A stretch of DNA of 64,000 nt from Ailanthus altissimus (Eukaryota; Streptophyta; Magnoliopsida; Sapindales; Simaroubaceae), in NCBI GenBank assembly GCA_946807835.1, contig OX327696.1, positions 2,740,501-2,804,500 on the forward strand, written 5' to 3'. The notes beneath the pieces are model-generated. The model did no database searches. It was not told the DNA's origin and worked only from the letters and a program-made list of their open reading frames with translations. Of the stretch, positions 10,570-21,900 are shown piece after piece. The position numbers and the translations under genes were made by a program. Position 1 is the first letter of the stretch; each line of letters starts with the position of its first letter.

Positions 10570-13500
10570 ATGGCCACACCCAAGTATGAGGTACAGAAAT
10601 TCAACAGTACGAATGACTTTAATCTGTAGAAGATGAAGGTTAGGGCATTATTGGTAAGCCAAAGGCTTGGTTCGACATTAGAAGAGACTGCAGCTCCATC
10701 TAGTGATGAAGAGAAGATGCCAGAGTCATCTAGAGCAGAAGCAGAAAGAAGGGACATTCAAGAAAGAGCTCATAGCACAATCGTTCTGTCATTGAGCGAT
10801 GAAGTACTAAGGGAAGTAGCAGGTGAGATGACAACTATAGGTTTTTGGAGAAAGCTTGACTCTCTTTATATGAGGAAATCGTTGGCCAACATATTACATT
10901 TAAAGAAGAAGCTGTATCAGCTGTCCATGTCAGAGGGGACGCCGATGAAAGATCATATAGACGTCTTCAATAAGATCATCTTTGATCTTGAGTCTATCAA
11001 CATCAAGATAGAAGATGAAGATAGAGCAATTATCCTACTGAGTTCACTCCCCAAGAGCTATGAGAGTTTTGTTGATACGCTACTCTACGACAGAGAGAAT
11101 TTAACTATGAGTGATGTGAAATCATCATTAAACTCAAGTTATTAGGTAAGCAGACCAAGGGCAATGTAGAAAGATTATCTATAAGAGGAAGGCCCTCATA
11201 TAGAGATGGGAAGAAAAAGGGCTCAAGGTCGAAGTTTAGGACTTCTAGGAAGTGCTATTACTGCAAAAAAGAGGGGCACTTCATAAAGGACTGTCCTGAG
11301 AAGAAAGCACAAGACAAGAAGAAAGCGGATGCTGCGCTTGCTTATAATGATAGCTATGACAGCGCAGAGACACTCGTCACTACTGGTGGTATGAACTTTG
11401 AACAATGGGTTTAGATTCTGGTTGCACTTTTCACATGTGCCCGCACAAGTCTTGGTTTATAAATTTTTAGCCCATTAGTGGTGGTAAGGTGCTAATGGGT
11501 AATGACGTTACGTGTCAGATGATGAGAATTGGTAGTGTTAAGCTTAAGCTACATGATGGGCGAGTGAGAGAGTTAACAGATGTTAGGTATGTTCCTGGCT
11601 TAAAGAGACACTTGATCTCACTGGGGACTTTAGACCAGAATGGGTGTTCCATCATGATCAACGGAGGAATTTTAAGAGTTTTGAGAGGTTCCATAGTGGT
11701 GATGAGAGGAGAGAAGCACAAAGGCATTTATGTGCTTAAAAGTGAAGTCGTGAGTGGTTCTGCACTATTCTCTATAGATGATGAAAGTATGCAAACCAAG
11801 TTATGGCATCTTAGACTGGCACACCTAGGCGAGAGAAATCTAAAGGAGTTATATAGTCAAAAGGCATTTGGTGATGATAAGTTCCAGCCCTTGGAGTTTT
11901 GTGAGTATTGTATGTTAGGAAAAGCACATAGAGTAAGGTTTAGTACTAGGGAGCATAAGACTAAGGGGACCCTTGACTACAAACACTCGGACCTTTGGGG
12001 ACCAGCTCAGACAGCTACTCGTAGTGGTGCCAGGTATTTTCTCAGCTTGATTGATGACTATTCGAGGAAGCTATGGGTCTATGTGTTGAAGAGTAAGGAT
12101 TAAGTATTTGATGTGTTCAAGACTTGGAAGGCTCTTGTTGAGAATCAGACTGGCAAAAGAGTAAAGAGGTTGAGAACTGACAACGGCCTCGAATTTTGCA
12201 ACAGAGAGTTTGATGGGTTTTGTGCCAAGCATGGGATTGCAAGGCATAGAACGGTAAGATCAACACCACAGTAGAATGGGGTAGCTGAGAGGATGAACAT
12301 GACCCTACTTGAAAGGGTTAGATGCATGCTTACCAATACAAAGATGTCCAAAATATTCTGGGGAGAAGCTGTAGTGACTGCAGCTTACTTGATTAATAGA
12401 AGTCCTTCCTGAGCAATTGACTTCAAGATGCCAGAAGAGAAATGGTCTGGCATTCCTCCAAAGTATGACCACCTCAAAATATTTGGTTGCCCTGCCTTTG
12501 TACATGTTAAGGAGTGGAAGTTGGAACCTAGAGCTATCAAATGGGTATTTATAGGATATCTAGAAGGAGTGAAAAGATACAAGGTATGGTGTAAAGACTT
12601 AACACCACCAAGAAGTATCATAAGCCATGAAATGACGTTCGATGAGATGACGATGCTGAAAACTTCCTAAGAAGATGAGAAAGAAGAACCTGTGACCAAG
12701 GAAGACTCAGCACCCAAGTCAATAAAAGTTGAAGTAGCGCCTGAAAATGGATCTGATATGCCCCCAGATAAACATTTCAACAAGAAGATCCTTGAAGATG
12801 AACTAAGAACACCGACGAGTTCCTCCAAGTCCACCCAAAAGAAGACTAGAACTCCTGAGTTAGAACTTGAAGAGTACCAGCTTGCTAGAGACAGGCTAAG
12901 GAGAACGATTAACCCATCAGTCAAGTATGCACAAGCAGACTTAGTTGCTCATGCTTTTAATTCTGCTTACACTCTTGAGTATGATGAGCCTAGGACATAT
13001 GATGAGGCTTTGAAGAGTGAAAACAAGAAAGAATGGAAGCAGGACATGAAAAAAGAAATTTGTTCTCTTAGGAAGAACAATACCCGGAAGTTGGTGGAGA
13101 TACCTCAAAAGAAGCTAGTCGGATGCAAGTGGCTGTATAAGGTGAAGGAGGAGATACCGAGGATTGAGCCTACGAGATTTAAGGCTAGGTTAGTAGCACA
13201 AAGTTTTACTTAGAGAGGGGGAGTCAATTTTCATGAGATATTCTCTCTAGTTGTCAAGCACACATCTATTAGGATTTTGTTAGCCATGTGTGCAAACCTT
13301 GATTTACATCTAGAGCAGATGGATGTAAAGATAGCTTTTCTACATGGAGAGCCTGAAGAAACAATATATATGGAACAGCCGCAAGGGTTCGAGGAGCTCG
13401 GTAAAGAAGATCATGCTTGTTTGCTAAAGAAGTCATTATACGGGTTAAAGTAATCACCTAGACAGTGGTATAAGAGATTTGATGAGTTTATAATGGCTTG

Positions 13501-14551
13501 TGGCTTTAGTAGGAGTAAGTATGATGAATGCATGTACTTCAAGAACATAAGTTGTGGGATGATGTATTTGCTTCTATACGTCGATGATATGTTGATCGCA
13601 TGCAAGAATATAGAAAAAATACAAAAGCTCAAGAAGCAGTTAAGTGGCGAGTTTGAAATAAAGGATTTGGGAGCAGCGAAGAGAATTTTAAGTATGGATA
13701 TTATGAGGGAAAAAAGAAATGTTATCTTCTTGTCCCAACAGCGATATATAATCAAAATTCTGGAGAAGTTTGGTATGTTAAACACGAAGACTGCCTCTAC
13801 TCCTTTGGCCATGCATTTCAGACTATCAGCAGCACAGTTGCCGACATCCGAGGATGAGAAACTACAGATGAGCAAAGTACCGTATGCAAGCGTTGTGGGG
13901 AGCATCATGTATGCAATGGTTTACACAAGACCAGACATGACATAGGCTGTGAGTGTGGTGAGTAGATATATGGCAAATCCAGGAAAAGATCACTGGCTTA
14001 TAGTAAAATGGATTCTGAGATATCTCAATGGAACATCAAATCACGGGTTGATGTATAAGAGGGATGAGGACAACAATGAAATGGTAAGAGGGTACGTAGA
14101 CTCAGATTATGCAGGTGATCTTGACAAAAGAAGATCGTTGACAGGCTACATATTCACAGTATTTGGGTATAGTGTGTGTTGGAGATCAGTTCTACAACAT
14201 GTGGTTGCACTTTCTACCACAGAGGCAGAGTACATAACTGTTTGTGAAGATATTAAGGAGGCCGTGTGGTTAAAAGGCATATGCGCAGAGATATTGGCTA
14301 GTGAAGATGTGAACACTAGTGTATATTGTGATAGCTAGAGTGCCATACACCTAAGCAAGCATTAAGTGTTCCATGAAAGGTCGAAACACATTGATGTGAG
14401 GCTCTATTACATTTGTGAGATTGTCCAAAGTGGTGAAGTTAGTCTGACAAAGATAGAGTCATCTAAAAATCCTGCTGATATGTTGACTAAGCCACTACCC
14501 TCGGTTAAGTTCATCCTATGCAAGGACTTAATCGGAGTCACTACTTTGTGA
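10570..14551 (+). pseudogene. Copia gag-pol polyprotein, multiply disrupted
   Basis: The frame starts at 10570 (MATPKYEVQKFN). Order: gag (10570-11140), CCHC knuckle (11250-11296, CYYCKKEGHFIKDC), protease (DSG near 11413), GAG-pre-integrase (11790-11950), integrase core (11980-12420), reverse transcriptase (13090-13870, YVDD near 13578) and RNase H (14080-14340). In-frame stops lie at 10627, 11468, 12101, 12272, 12410, 12668, 13211, 13451, 13943, 14336 and 14363, with frameshifts near 11130 and 11412. Where the intact Copia at 18.9 kb aligns clearly, five of these stops (10627, 12272, 13211, 13451, 14336) sit at TGG, CAG or CAA codons. That fits C-to-T decay at methylated sites. The element cannot make its own proteins. 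Confidence 0.93.
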
Positions 14552-14607
14552 AGGTGATTGAAGATGCAAAAATAAGAGATCGAATTACTTTGTGGATGAT
14601 TTTGATT

Positions 14608-14620
14608 TAAGGAGGGAATT
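14608..14620 (+). other. polypurine tract of dead Copia
   Basis: AAGGAGGGAATT immediately precedes the 3' LTR start at 14621, the expected place for plus-strand priming. Confidence 0.8.
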
Positions 14621-15318
14621 TGTGAGAATATTAATTAAAAATCATTGGAATATGATTTGGGGGTTCAAGCCAAGTACGTAGAGTGCGCACGAATTGAAGA
14701 CGGATGCGAAAAGAGGCGAAAAACGAAAAGGGTGCACCAGGCGCGGACGCCACGGCGACTAGGTGTGGGAGCCGTGGCACTCAGAACAGAACCTGAGCGC
14801 CGCAGTGCTGAGCAGAAACACGCTAACGCCGTTGCGACGAGATCCTAGCGCCGCAGCACTGAAGACGGGAACAGTGTCCCGAAATTAAGAAACTTCCTAA
14901 TTTTGTCTCTCACTTACTCCAAGACTCCCTAATACGACTCCCACAAGTATAGGGTAAACCTAGGTAGTCCCCAAGCCTATATAAAGGCTATCAATTGGCT
15001 TGTAAATATATCTTGCCAATCTTTGTGATAAACAAGAGATCTTAGTGGTTATTTGTGAGAAAAAATCCTTAGAGTGTGAGAGAGAGTTTTTTTTGTGATC
15101 TTTCTTGTAAAAGACATACTTTGTGAGTGCCTTGTGATTCATAATAAGAGAAGAGTGTGATCTTGATCCGCCATGGACGTAGGCAAGTTGCCGAACCACG
15201 TAATTCTTTGTGTGTTATTTTTCTTCCCATTTCTCTATTTATTTTTTAAGTAACTTGTTCTGCATTATTATATTGCTTGGGTAAATTTTTTGTTTATTTG
15301 TGTGTTTCTACTTCAACA
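14621..15318 (+). repeat. 3' LTR of dead Copia
   Basis: Same length and termini as the 5' LTR (TGTGAGAATATT...CTTCAACA) but with many substitutions relative to it, concentrated in the GC-rich part at 14720-14860. A TATA-like 'cctatataaagg' lies near 14977. Confidence 0.9.
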
Positions 15319-17100
15319 AAATATTTATTTTACCTTTATAAGATGGAAAATACACAAGCGGTTGCAAAATCTTTCGGGGCTTAGGGGTCTGGGGTTCTTT
15401 GTCCCAGGTAAATGGTAACATCGAAATGTAATATCTATCTATAGAGTAGTTTTATACTTATATAATTAGTATATGAAGAGAAAGAAAAGGGTAAGGAAAA
15501 AAAAGAAAGGGTGTTTGGATAATAATGTGTTGTTTTAGATAAGTATCTTTCTTTTGTAATTATCTTAACATATGTAATAAATTTTTGAAATGAATTTTTT
15601 CAATAGATAAGTTATATTTATCTATTTAAAATAAAAAATAGAAATAATTATAATTAATTTGTATAATATATTTTATTTTATAAATCTTTAATGATAAGTT
15701 ATATTAATTTATTTTAGGGTTAAGAATAGCCAATGATAAATTATATGAATCCACAGTATGATGTAATTTTTTTTAATGATAAATCATTTAATCTATAGTT
15801 TTTGTAAGAGTATTTGCATCATTTTATACTTTATTAGTTGGCTTAAATTGAGTCAGCCATCACATCATAGGCCATTTTACAAAAAGAAAAAAAATCTAAA
15901 AAGTGCAAACTTAATAAAATATTTTAGATAACATAAATTAACTGAATTAACCGAGGTATTTTAAATATGATAAGGACTAGGTGAGTAAGTCAATAAAAAA
16001 AAAAATTGAGGTTAAACTGTCAATTTTATACACTGACACTATGCATATTTGCAAGAAAAATTCCATAAGCCCCAAAATTTAAAATAATCAAATACCTCTT
16101 TTTTTTTTTGTTAAATAGTGCCTAATTACCCTTCTAAAGGAGGTCACTAACTATGTTTTAAAAAAAATTTGTCAAGTAAATTAAGACAAACAAAGATTAG
16201 AGTAGTAATTTTTCTATATTTGTATAACATCAAAAGCTTTTATACGTTGTCCGAGAAGTTCTAAAAAACTGCATATATTTAGTCAAAATAATCAAGAATC
16301 TACTTTTGAAAATTTGTAAGAAAATATAAAAAAATTATTAAAACACTTAATACAAAACTTATTGCTTTCTTCTCTGTCAAATAGCAACATAGAAATTATA
16401 ATGAAAATATTAAATTAAAATATGGAATCTAACTTGACAAGCACATTAAATTATCCATGTGGCTAACAGTCTTGGCAGTCCAAACACAAGGACGCAATTA
16501 TCAAAAACACTCTGTCCCACTAATGTAACAACTCATCATGTCGCCACACGGAGGACATGAGGCGTAAAAAGAGATCTCCGGGACCAAAAAAGTGGTCAGC
16601 TTGTAGATTTGTTAAATTGGAAATCGAAGTTTCAATGAAGAAGAAATATTAACTTGTTACAGCTTTGCCTTAAAAAAAGGGGGAGAAAATGTCACCGCTT
16701 TCATTGGAAAATATTATTGAAATTTTAAAATATTTATTCGTTTAATGGGACTAACTTAAAATCTTAAAATTAAATCCACTTTCATGTTAGAAATAAAAAT
16801 AGTCTGTTAGGATTTGTTTTTTACATTAATATTTTCATATAACAATTTAAGATTTTAGTTTAAATAATTTTTTAATAAACGCATATATATATAATGCTTT
16901 CATTTGAATATCTTTTCAGTAAAATACTTTCGAGCATTCTTCGCCGAAGGAAGTGCATAGTGAATATCATTTCATCGTTTTTCTCTTTATATATTGTCTT
17001 TATCATCTCTAATATATAATTAAACTTACTTTTATGGCAAATTTTAATATTTTAATAATATTAAACAAGACTTCGATTCGGTAACCTGCCCATTTTAATT
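15319..17100. other. no gene recognised; AT-rich spacer, possible distal promoter of TNL-1
   Basis: No supported reading frame. The DNA is strongly AT-rich with poly-A/T tracts. A less AT-rich patch at about 16,470-16,620 could belong to the promoter region of the TNL gene, but no specific element can be claimed. Confidence 0.45.
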
Positions 17101-17143
17101 AAGTACATCGTCGTTGTCGTCGTAATCATCATTATCATCATCA

Positions 17144-17187
<44 letters not shown>
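17101..17187. repeat. trinucleotide microsatellite (GTC/ATC/ATT)n
   Basis: A compound run of tcg/tgt, then atc/tca, then a pure att repeat of about 14 units ending near 17,187. Likely length-variable between individuals. Confidence 0.9.
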
Positions 17188-17199
17188 GGCTGACAACTT

Positions 17200-17411
17200 A
17201 GTCCGCATTTGCCATTGGCAAATATATTTAAAATTAAGAAGAAAAGTCCAATTGACTTCTTTCTTCAACTTTGAACAGATAAAATCGTCTGCTTTACCCT
17301 TTCAAAGAACAGAATCATTCATCGCTTGTTTGGAAGAAATTATTGGAAACTTTCAAATCAAAGCTTATTATCTATCACATCAGATTGACTACAAACAGCT
17401 GCTCAAAAGTT
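17200..17411 (+). other. possible 5' leader exon of TNL-1
   Basis: A less repetitive stretch ends with a good donor-like sequence, 'gtt|gtaagtg', at 17411/17412. The matching acceptor would be 'attttcag|gag' at 23678/23679, just before the TNL-1 start codon. If right, the young Copia element sits inside this leader intron. This is an inference from splice signals only; no transcript evidence is available and the exon start is a guess. Confidence 0.3.
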
Positions 17412-18238
17412 GTAAGTGTTTTTTGTACATTTAATTATTTTATATGTTCTTATATGTCTCTCTTACTTTCATGAGTGTCATAGAATTTAAATAGATTGAA
17501 TGTTTGATTCACATACTTTTAGTAGCTCTGCTCAGCTATGTACAAATCAGAACCATGCTTTAGCTTAAGGAATCCAGACAAAAAAAATTTCTTCAATTTA
17601 TTTTTCCAGTAACCTGATGTTTTAAAAAATGTGAACATAACCTAAATTATTGTTATTATTATTATTTTCTTTCTAACAACTATGAACGTCATTCCATTTC
17701 TTCAAATATGGGTAAGACAATCTAAAAGCAGCGGTATAAATAATTAAATAAAATTTACTTTTTGAAAATAATTCTTCGGATTAGCAATTTTTTTTTTCTG
17801 GTCAATGATTTGTTCCGAATTAAACCCCTACATAAACTATATATTCTTCAGTACTATTTTATTTCTTAAAAATCGGATAATAAATAATTTTACAAATTCA
17901 ATGATGAAGCAGTGTGTGTAATAAAACTTAGAGGATAAATAATACATAAGACCTAGGTGAACGGATGTATTGAAATTCCACGCAACGTGAAGCAAGCTAA
18001 AAGAGACAACTTTCAAGGATGCAGTTATAACCTGTCTTGTGTTCAGTGGGCATTTTTAGTGTAACTTTGATATATGTATTTTATTTTGTGAAGCCCATAA
18101 TTTTTGGATGAATCTTGTTATTTACAGACTATTGATGCCTATATTGCTACAAATTGTTGCAGATATTTTGTTTGAAAAAATAGCTTGTGATCACTTAAGG
18201 TACATTTATTTAAGAGTTTATTAACATATTGCACGCCT

Positions 18239-18243
18239 ATAAG
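18239..18243 (+). other. target-site duplication, left (ATAAG)
   Basis: ATAAG directly left of the 5' LTR is repeated exactly at 23633-23637 directly right of the 3' LTR, a perfect 5-bp duplication of the Copia insertion. Confidence 0.95.
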
Positions 18244-18802
18244 TGTTGAAAATTGGCTTGTATGCCAAATTGAGCCAATCCCACATTGGTGGGAGATGGC
18301 ATGGAGGTGCTTTGGTAGGCCTATATAAGGCAAGGCTCTCCTTGAGATTTAATATACTTTTGAGAATATTTCTCTTCTCCCCTCTATTTGTAGGATCTCT
18401 TTATGAGAACCTCATAAGTTTAAGGATTTTACATTTAAATCCTTGAAAGTTGTAAGAATTCAATTTTTCCCTTTATTTTTGGGCATTTGTAGTAATACCC
18501 TATTGTTTAGGTAATTACAGTATTAGCCCTACTATTTGGGTATTTGCAGTTTGACCCAATAGTTAGAAAATTTGTATTGTGGCCCAAAAATTTTGTAACT
18601 TCTCTTGAAGATAGTGGATTTGTTCTAGCGGCGCCCGAGGACGTAGGTAACATTACCGAACCTCGTTAAACTTGGTGTTCTTTCCTTTTTGCATATTGTT
18701 GGATGTTTGGTTGCCTCGTTATGGTATAACTAGCATTATTGATTGTCCGCATAACAATTGGTAATAATGCTAATTGTTGTTTGAACGCTTCTTGGCGTAA
18801 CA
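18244..18802 (+). repeat. 5' LTR of young Copia
   Basis: Starts TGTTGAAAATTGGC and ends GGCGTAACA. The U3 end has two inverted repeats (AATTGGC/GCCAAATT and TCCCAC/GTGGGA at 18279-18294). A TATA box 'ctatataagg' lies at 18321-18330. Three diverged 28-bp tandem units occupy 18482-18565. The tail has the shared 'cgaggacgtaggtaac' block. Confidence 0.97.
18321..18330 (+). promoter_or_regulatory. TATA box in 5' LTR
   Basis: CTATATAAGG, about 80 bp into the LTR, is the expected promoter of the element; the same motif is in the 3' LTR at 23151-23160. Confidence 0.7.
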
Positions 18803-18804
18803 AG

Positions 18805-18819
18805 TGGTATCAGAGCCCC
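18805..18819 (+). other. tRNA-Met primer-binding site of young Copia
   Basis: TGGTATCAGAGCCCC starts two bases after the LTR end and matches the initiator tRNA-Met 3' end over the usual core. Confidence 0.93.
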
Positions 18820-18968
18820 AGGTTTAGGACAGTGAGTGGCTATTTTTTTAGCATTTACTACTATTCTGGGTTGGTGAATTTTTGAATTGCTAGTTGTTGG
18901 ATATAATTATTTGGTGGAGCTTGGTTATTTGTGATATTGTGTATCGAGCTCATTTGTGCGAGGTGGCT

Positions 18969-21900
18969 ATGGCATCATCATCATCTACATCGATGAGGAC
19001 AGTGACAGTGTCTAGTGCAAAAATAGATGTGGAAAAATTTGATGGTCGGAATAATTTCGGCTTATGGCAGAGTGAGGTGTTGGATGGATTGTGTCAGCAA
19101 GACTTAGATATAGTTCTGGAAGAAACAAAACCAGAAGATATCAAGGAGATAGACTGGGACAGGCTTAATATAAAAGCTTGTGGGTTGATTCGTTCTTGTC
19201 TGTGTAGAGAGCAGAAGTATCCGTTCATCAGAGAAAAGTCTGCCAATGCATTATGGAAGGCGCTGGAGAACAAATATATGAAGAAAAGTAATGAGAACCG
19301 GTTGTATCTATTGAAAAGATTGTTTCGTCTTCAGTTGAGACAAGGTACGAGTATCAGTTCTCATATTGATGAATTTAATAAGTTAATTGCTGATTTATTA
19401 AATTTAGAGGAAACCTTCAAAGATGAAATAAAGGCTATGCTGTTGATTGGTTCTCTTCCGGATGAATTAGATCATTTATGTATTACTCTCATTCATGGAA
19501 AGGATAAATTGTCATTTGAAGAAGTTTGTTCTTCTTTGACAAACTATGAAATCCGTAGAAAGGATCAGAGAGAACATAGAGATGAGTCAGTAGAAGCATT
19601 GACAGTGAGAGGGCGTAGCCAGAGTAGAAAACCGGGAAAAAGGGGAAAATCTAAGTCGAGGGGTAGAGTAGGAAAAGATGAGTGTGCCTTTTGTCGGGAG
19701 AAAGGGCATTGGAAGAAAGATTGTCCAAAGTTGAAAAAGAAAGAAAAAGATATGTCTATTTCTGATGCATGTGTTGTTGAGAGCGTAAGCGATGATAGTT
19801 TGTCAGATTTTTGTTTAAGTGGTCATTCATCCACGTCTCGTTCTGATGAATGGATTATGGATTCGGGTTGTACTTATCATATGTGTCCACATCGGGAATG
19901 GTTCTTTAATTTTGAAGAGCTTAATGGTGGAGTTGTGTATATGGGCAATAATGATAGTTGTCATACTGCTGGGATAGGTTCAATCCGGTTGAAAAATGAT
20001 GATGGATCAACTAGAGTTCTGACAGACGTTCGGTATATACCGAAGTTGAGGAAGAATCTCATCTCATTGGGAGCCTTGGAATCTAAAGGCTGTACTGTAT
20101 CTATACGAAATGGAATTCTGAGGGTTACTTCAGGTGCTCTTGTGACATTGAAAGGCACTAGGAGGAACAACTTGTATTATTACAATGGTAGTACAGTGAT
20201 TGGATCAGCGGCTATGGTTTCTAATAATGATGCAGATTCAGAGATCATTAGATTATGGCATATGCGGTTGGGGCATGCAGGTGAGAAAGCCTTATTCAGT
20301 TTAGTGAAAAGAGGCTTATTGAAAGGTGCGAAGACTTGCAAGCTAGAATTTTGTGAGCATTGTGTTCTGGGAAAGCAGAAGAGAGTGAAGTTTGGCACCG
20401 CTATTCATAATACCGAGGGTATTCTTGATTATGTTCACTCAGATGTATGGGGACCTTCTCAGACTACATCTATGGGAGGTTTGCGCTACTATGTTATTTT
20501 TGTTGATGACTTTTCCAGAAGAACTTGGGTGTACGTTTTGAAATCCAAAGATGATGTACTTAGTGCTTTCCTTAAATGGAAAAAGATGGTTGAGACACAA
20601 ACAGGCAGGAACATCAGGCATCTCAGAACAGACAATGGTGGTGAGTATTGCAGTGATCAGTTCTTGAAATTGTGTCAAGATGAGGGTATTGTACGTCATT
20701 TTACTGTAAGAGGTACACCGCAGCAGAATGGGGTGGCAGAACGCATGAACCGGACATTGCTGGAGAAAGTTCGGTGTATGTTGTCCAATGCAGAATTGGG
20801 TAAAGAGTTTTGGGCTGAGGCTGTGATTTATGCGTGTCATCTCATTAATCGTCTACCGTCAGCTGCTATTGGTGATAGAACTCCATTGGAGGTTTGGTCT
20901 GGAAAACCTGTTTCTGATTATGATTCTTTACATGTATTTGGTTCCATTGCATATTATCATGTGAAAGAATCAAAGCTAGATTCCAGAGCCAAGAAAGCAA
21001 TTTTCTTGGGATTTTCTTCAGGTGTAAAAGGATATCGTCTTTGGTGTCCGAGTTCGAGGAAGATTGTATCAAGTAGAGATGTAACATTTGATGAGTCTTC
21101 TATGTTGAAGAAATCAAAAAACCAGACAACAGTGAATAGTACTCCGCAACAGGTGGAGCGTACTCAGCAGCAGGTGAAGTTGGAAACAACTACATTGAAC
21201 CCGGTTAGATCTGTAGAGACAGATAATGATACTCCTATGACAGAGGTGATTTTGGGAAATGATGGAGAAGGTTCTACTCATGAACCTCAACAGCAACAAG
21301 AAACTATTGCAGTAAATAGGCCAAGACGTGAGATTCGGAGACCTGCTCGATTTGTTGATATGGTGGCATACGCACTTCCAGTTGTAGATGATGATGTTCC
21401 TTCCACTTATAGAGAGGCAGTCAGCTATTCTGAAGTTGATCAGTGGAAGACAGCTATGAAGGAAGAGATGCAGTCTCTTCAGAAAAATGAAACTTGGGAG
21501 CTAGCTCAACTACCAAAGGGTAAGAAGGCAATTGGGTGCAAATGGGTATATGCAAAGAAAGATGGATTTCCTGATAAGAAAGATGTTCGCTACAAGGCAA
21601 GGTTGGTGGCTAAAGGCTATGCACAGAAGGAAGGAATTGACTACAATGAGGTATTTTCTCCAGTTGTGAAACATTCTTCCATTAGAATTTTATTGGCCTT
21701 AGTAGCTCAGTTAAATATGGAACTAGTTCAACTCGATGTAAAAACTGCATTTTTACATGGTGACTTGGAAGAGGAAATCTATATGACTCAGCCAGAGGGA
21801 TTCAAAGTTGCTGGTAAGGAAAAATTGGTTTGCAAACTGAAAAGATCGCTTTATGGTTTGAAACAATCGCCGAGGCAGTGGTATAAGCGATTTGATCGGT

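Larger units (their letters stand above)
9841..15318 (+). mobile_element. complete but dead Ty1/Copia element (Tork/Tnt1-like)
   Basis: Structure in order: 5' LTR 9841-10538, tRNA-Met PBS at 10541, degenerate gag-pol 10570-14551, a purine-rich tract just before 14621, 3' LTR 14621-15318. Both LTRs are about 698 bp and start TGTGAGAATATT. The two LTRs differ at many positions, often C/T or G/A, so the insertion is old. No convincing 5-bp target duplication was found (left flank agatg, right flank aaata). The PR-IN-RT-RH order makes it Copia. The resemblance to the Tork/Tnt1 lineage is an inference from gag and protease style. Confidence 0.9.

Noticed and set aside
17186..17434. 82-codon frame after the microsatellite
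   Set aside because: No recognisable domain, and it overlaps the putative leader exon and donor of TNL-1; probably non-coding.
18894..18968. Upstream ATG extending the Copia polyprotein by 25 residues
   Set aside because: The extension is hydrophobic and unlike gag; the next Met begins a typical gag N-terminus, so 18969 was chosen.
20439..20840. 133-codon minus-strand frame inside the intact Copia polyprotein
   Set aside because: It is the antisense shadow of the integrase region of a clearly coding plus-strand frame.
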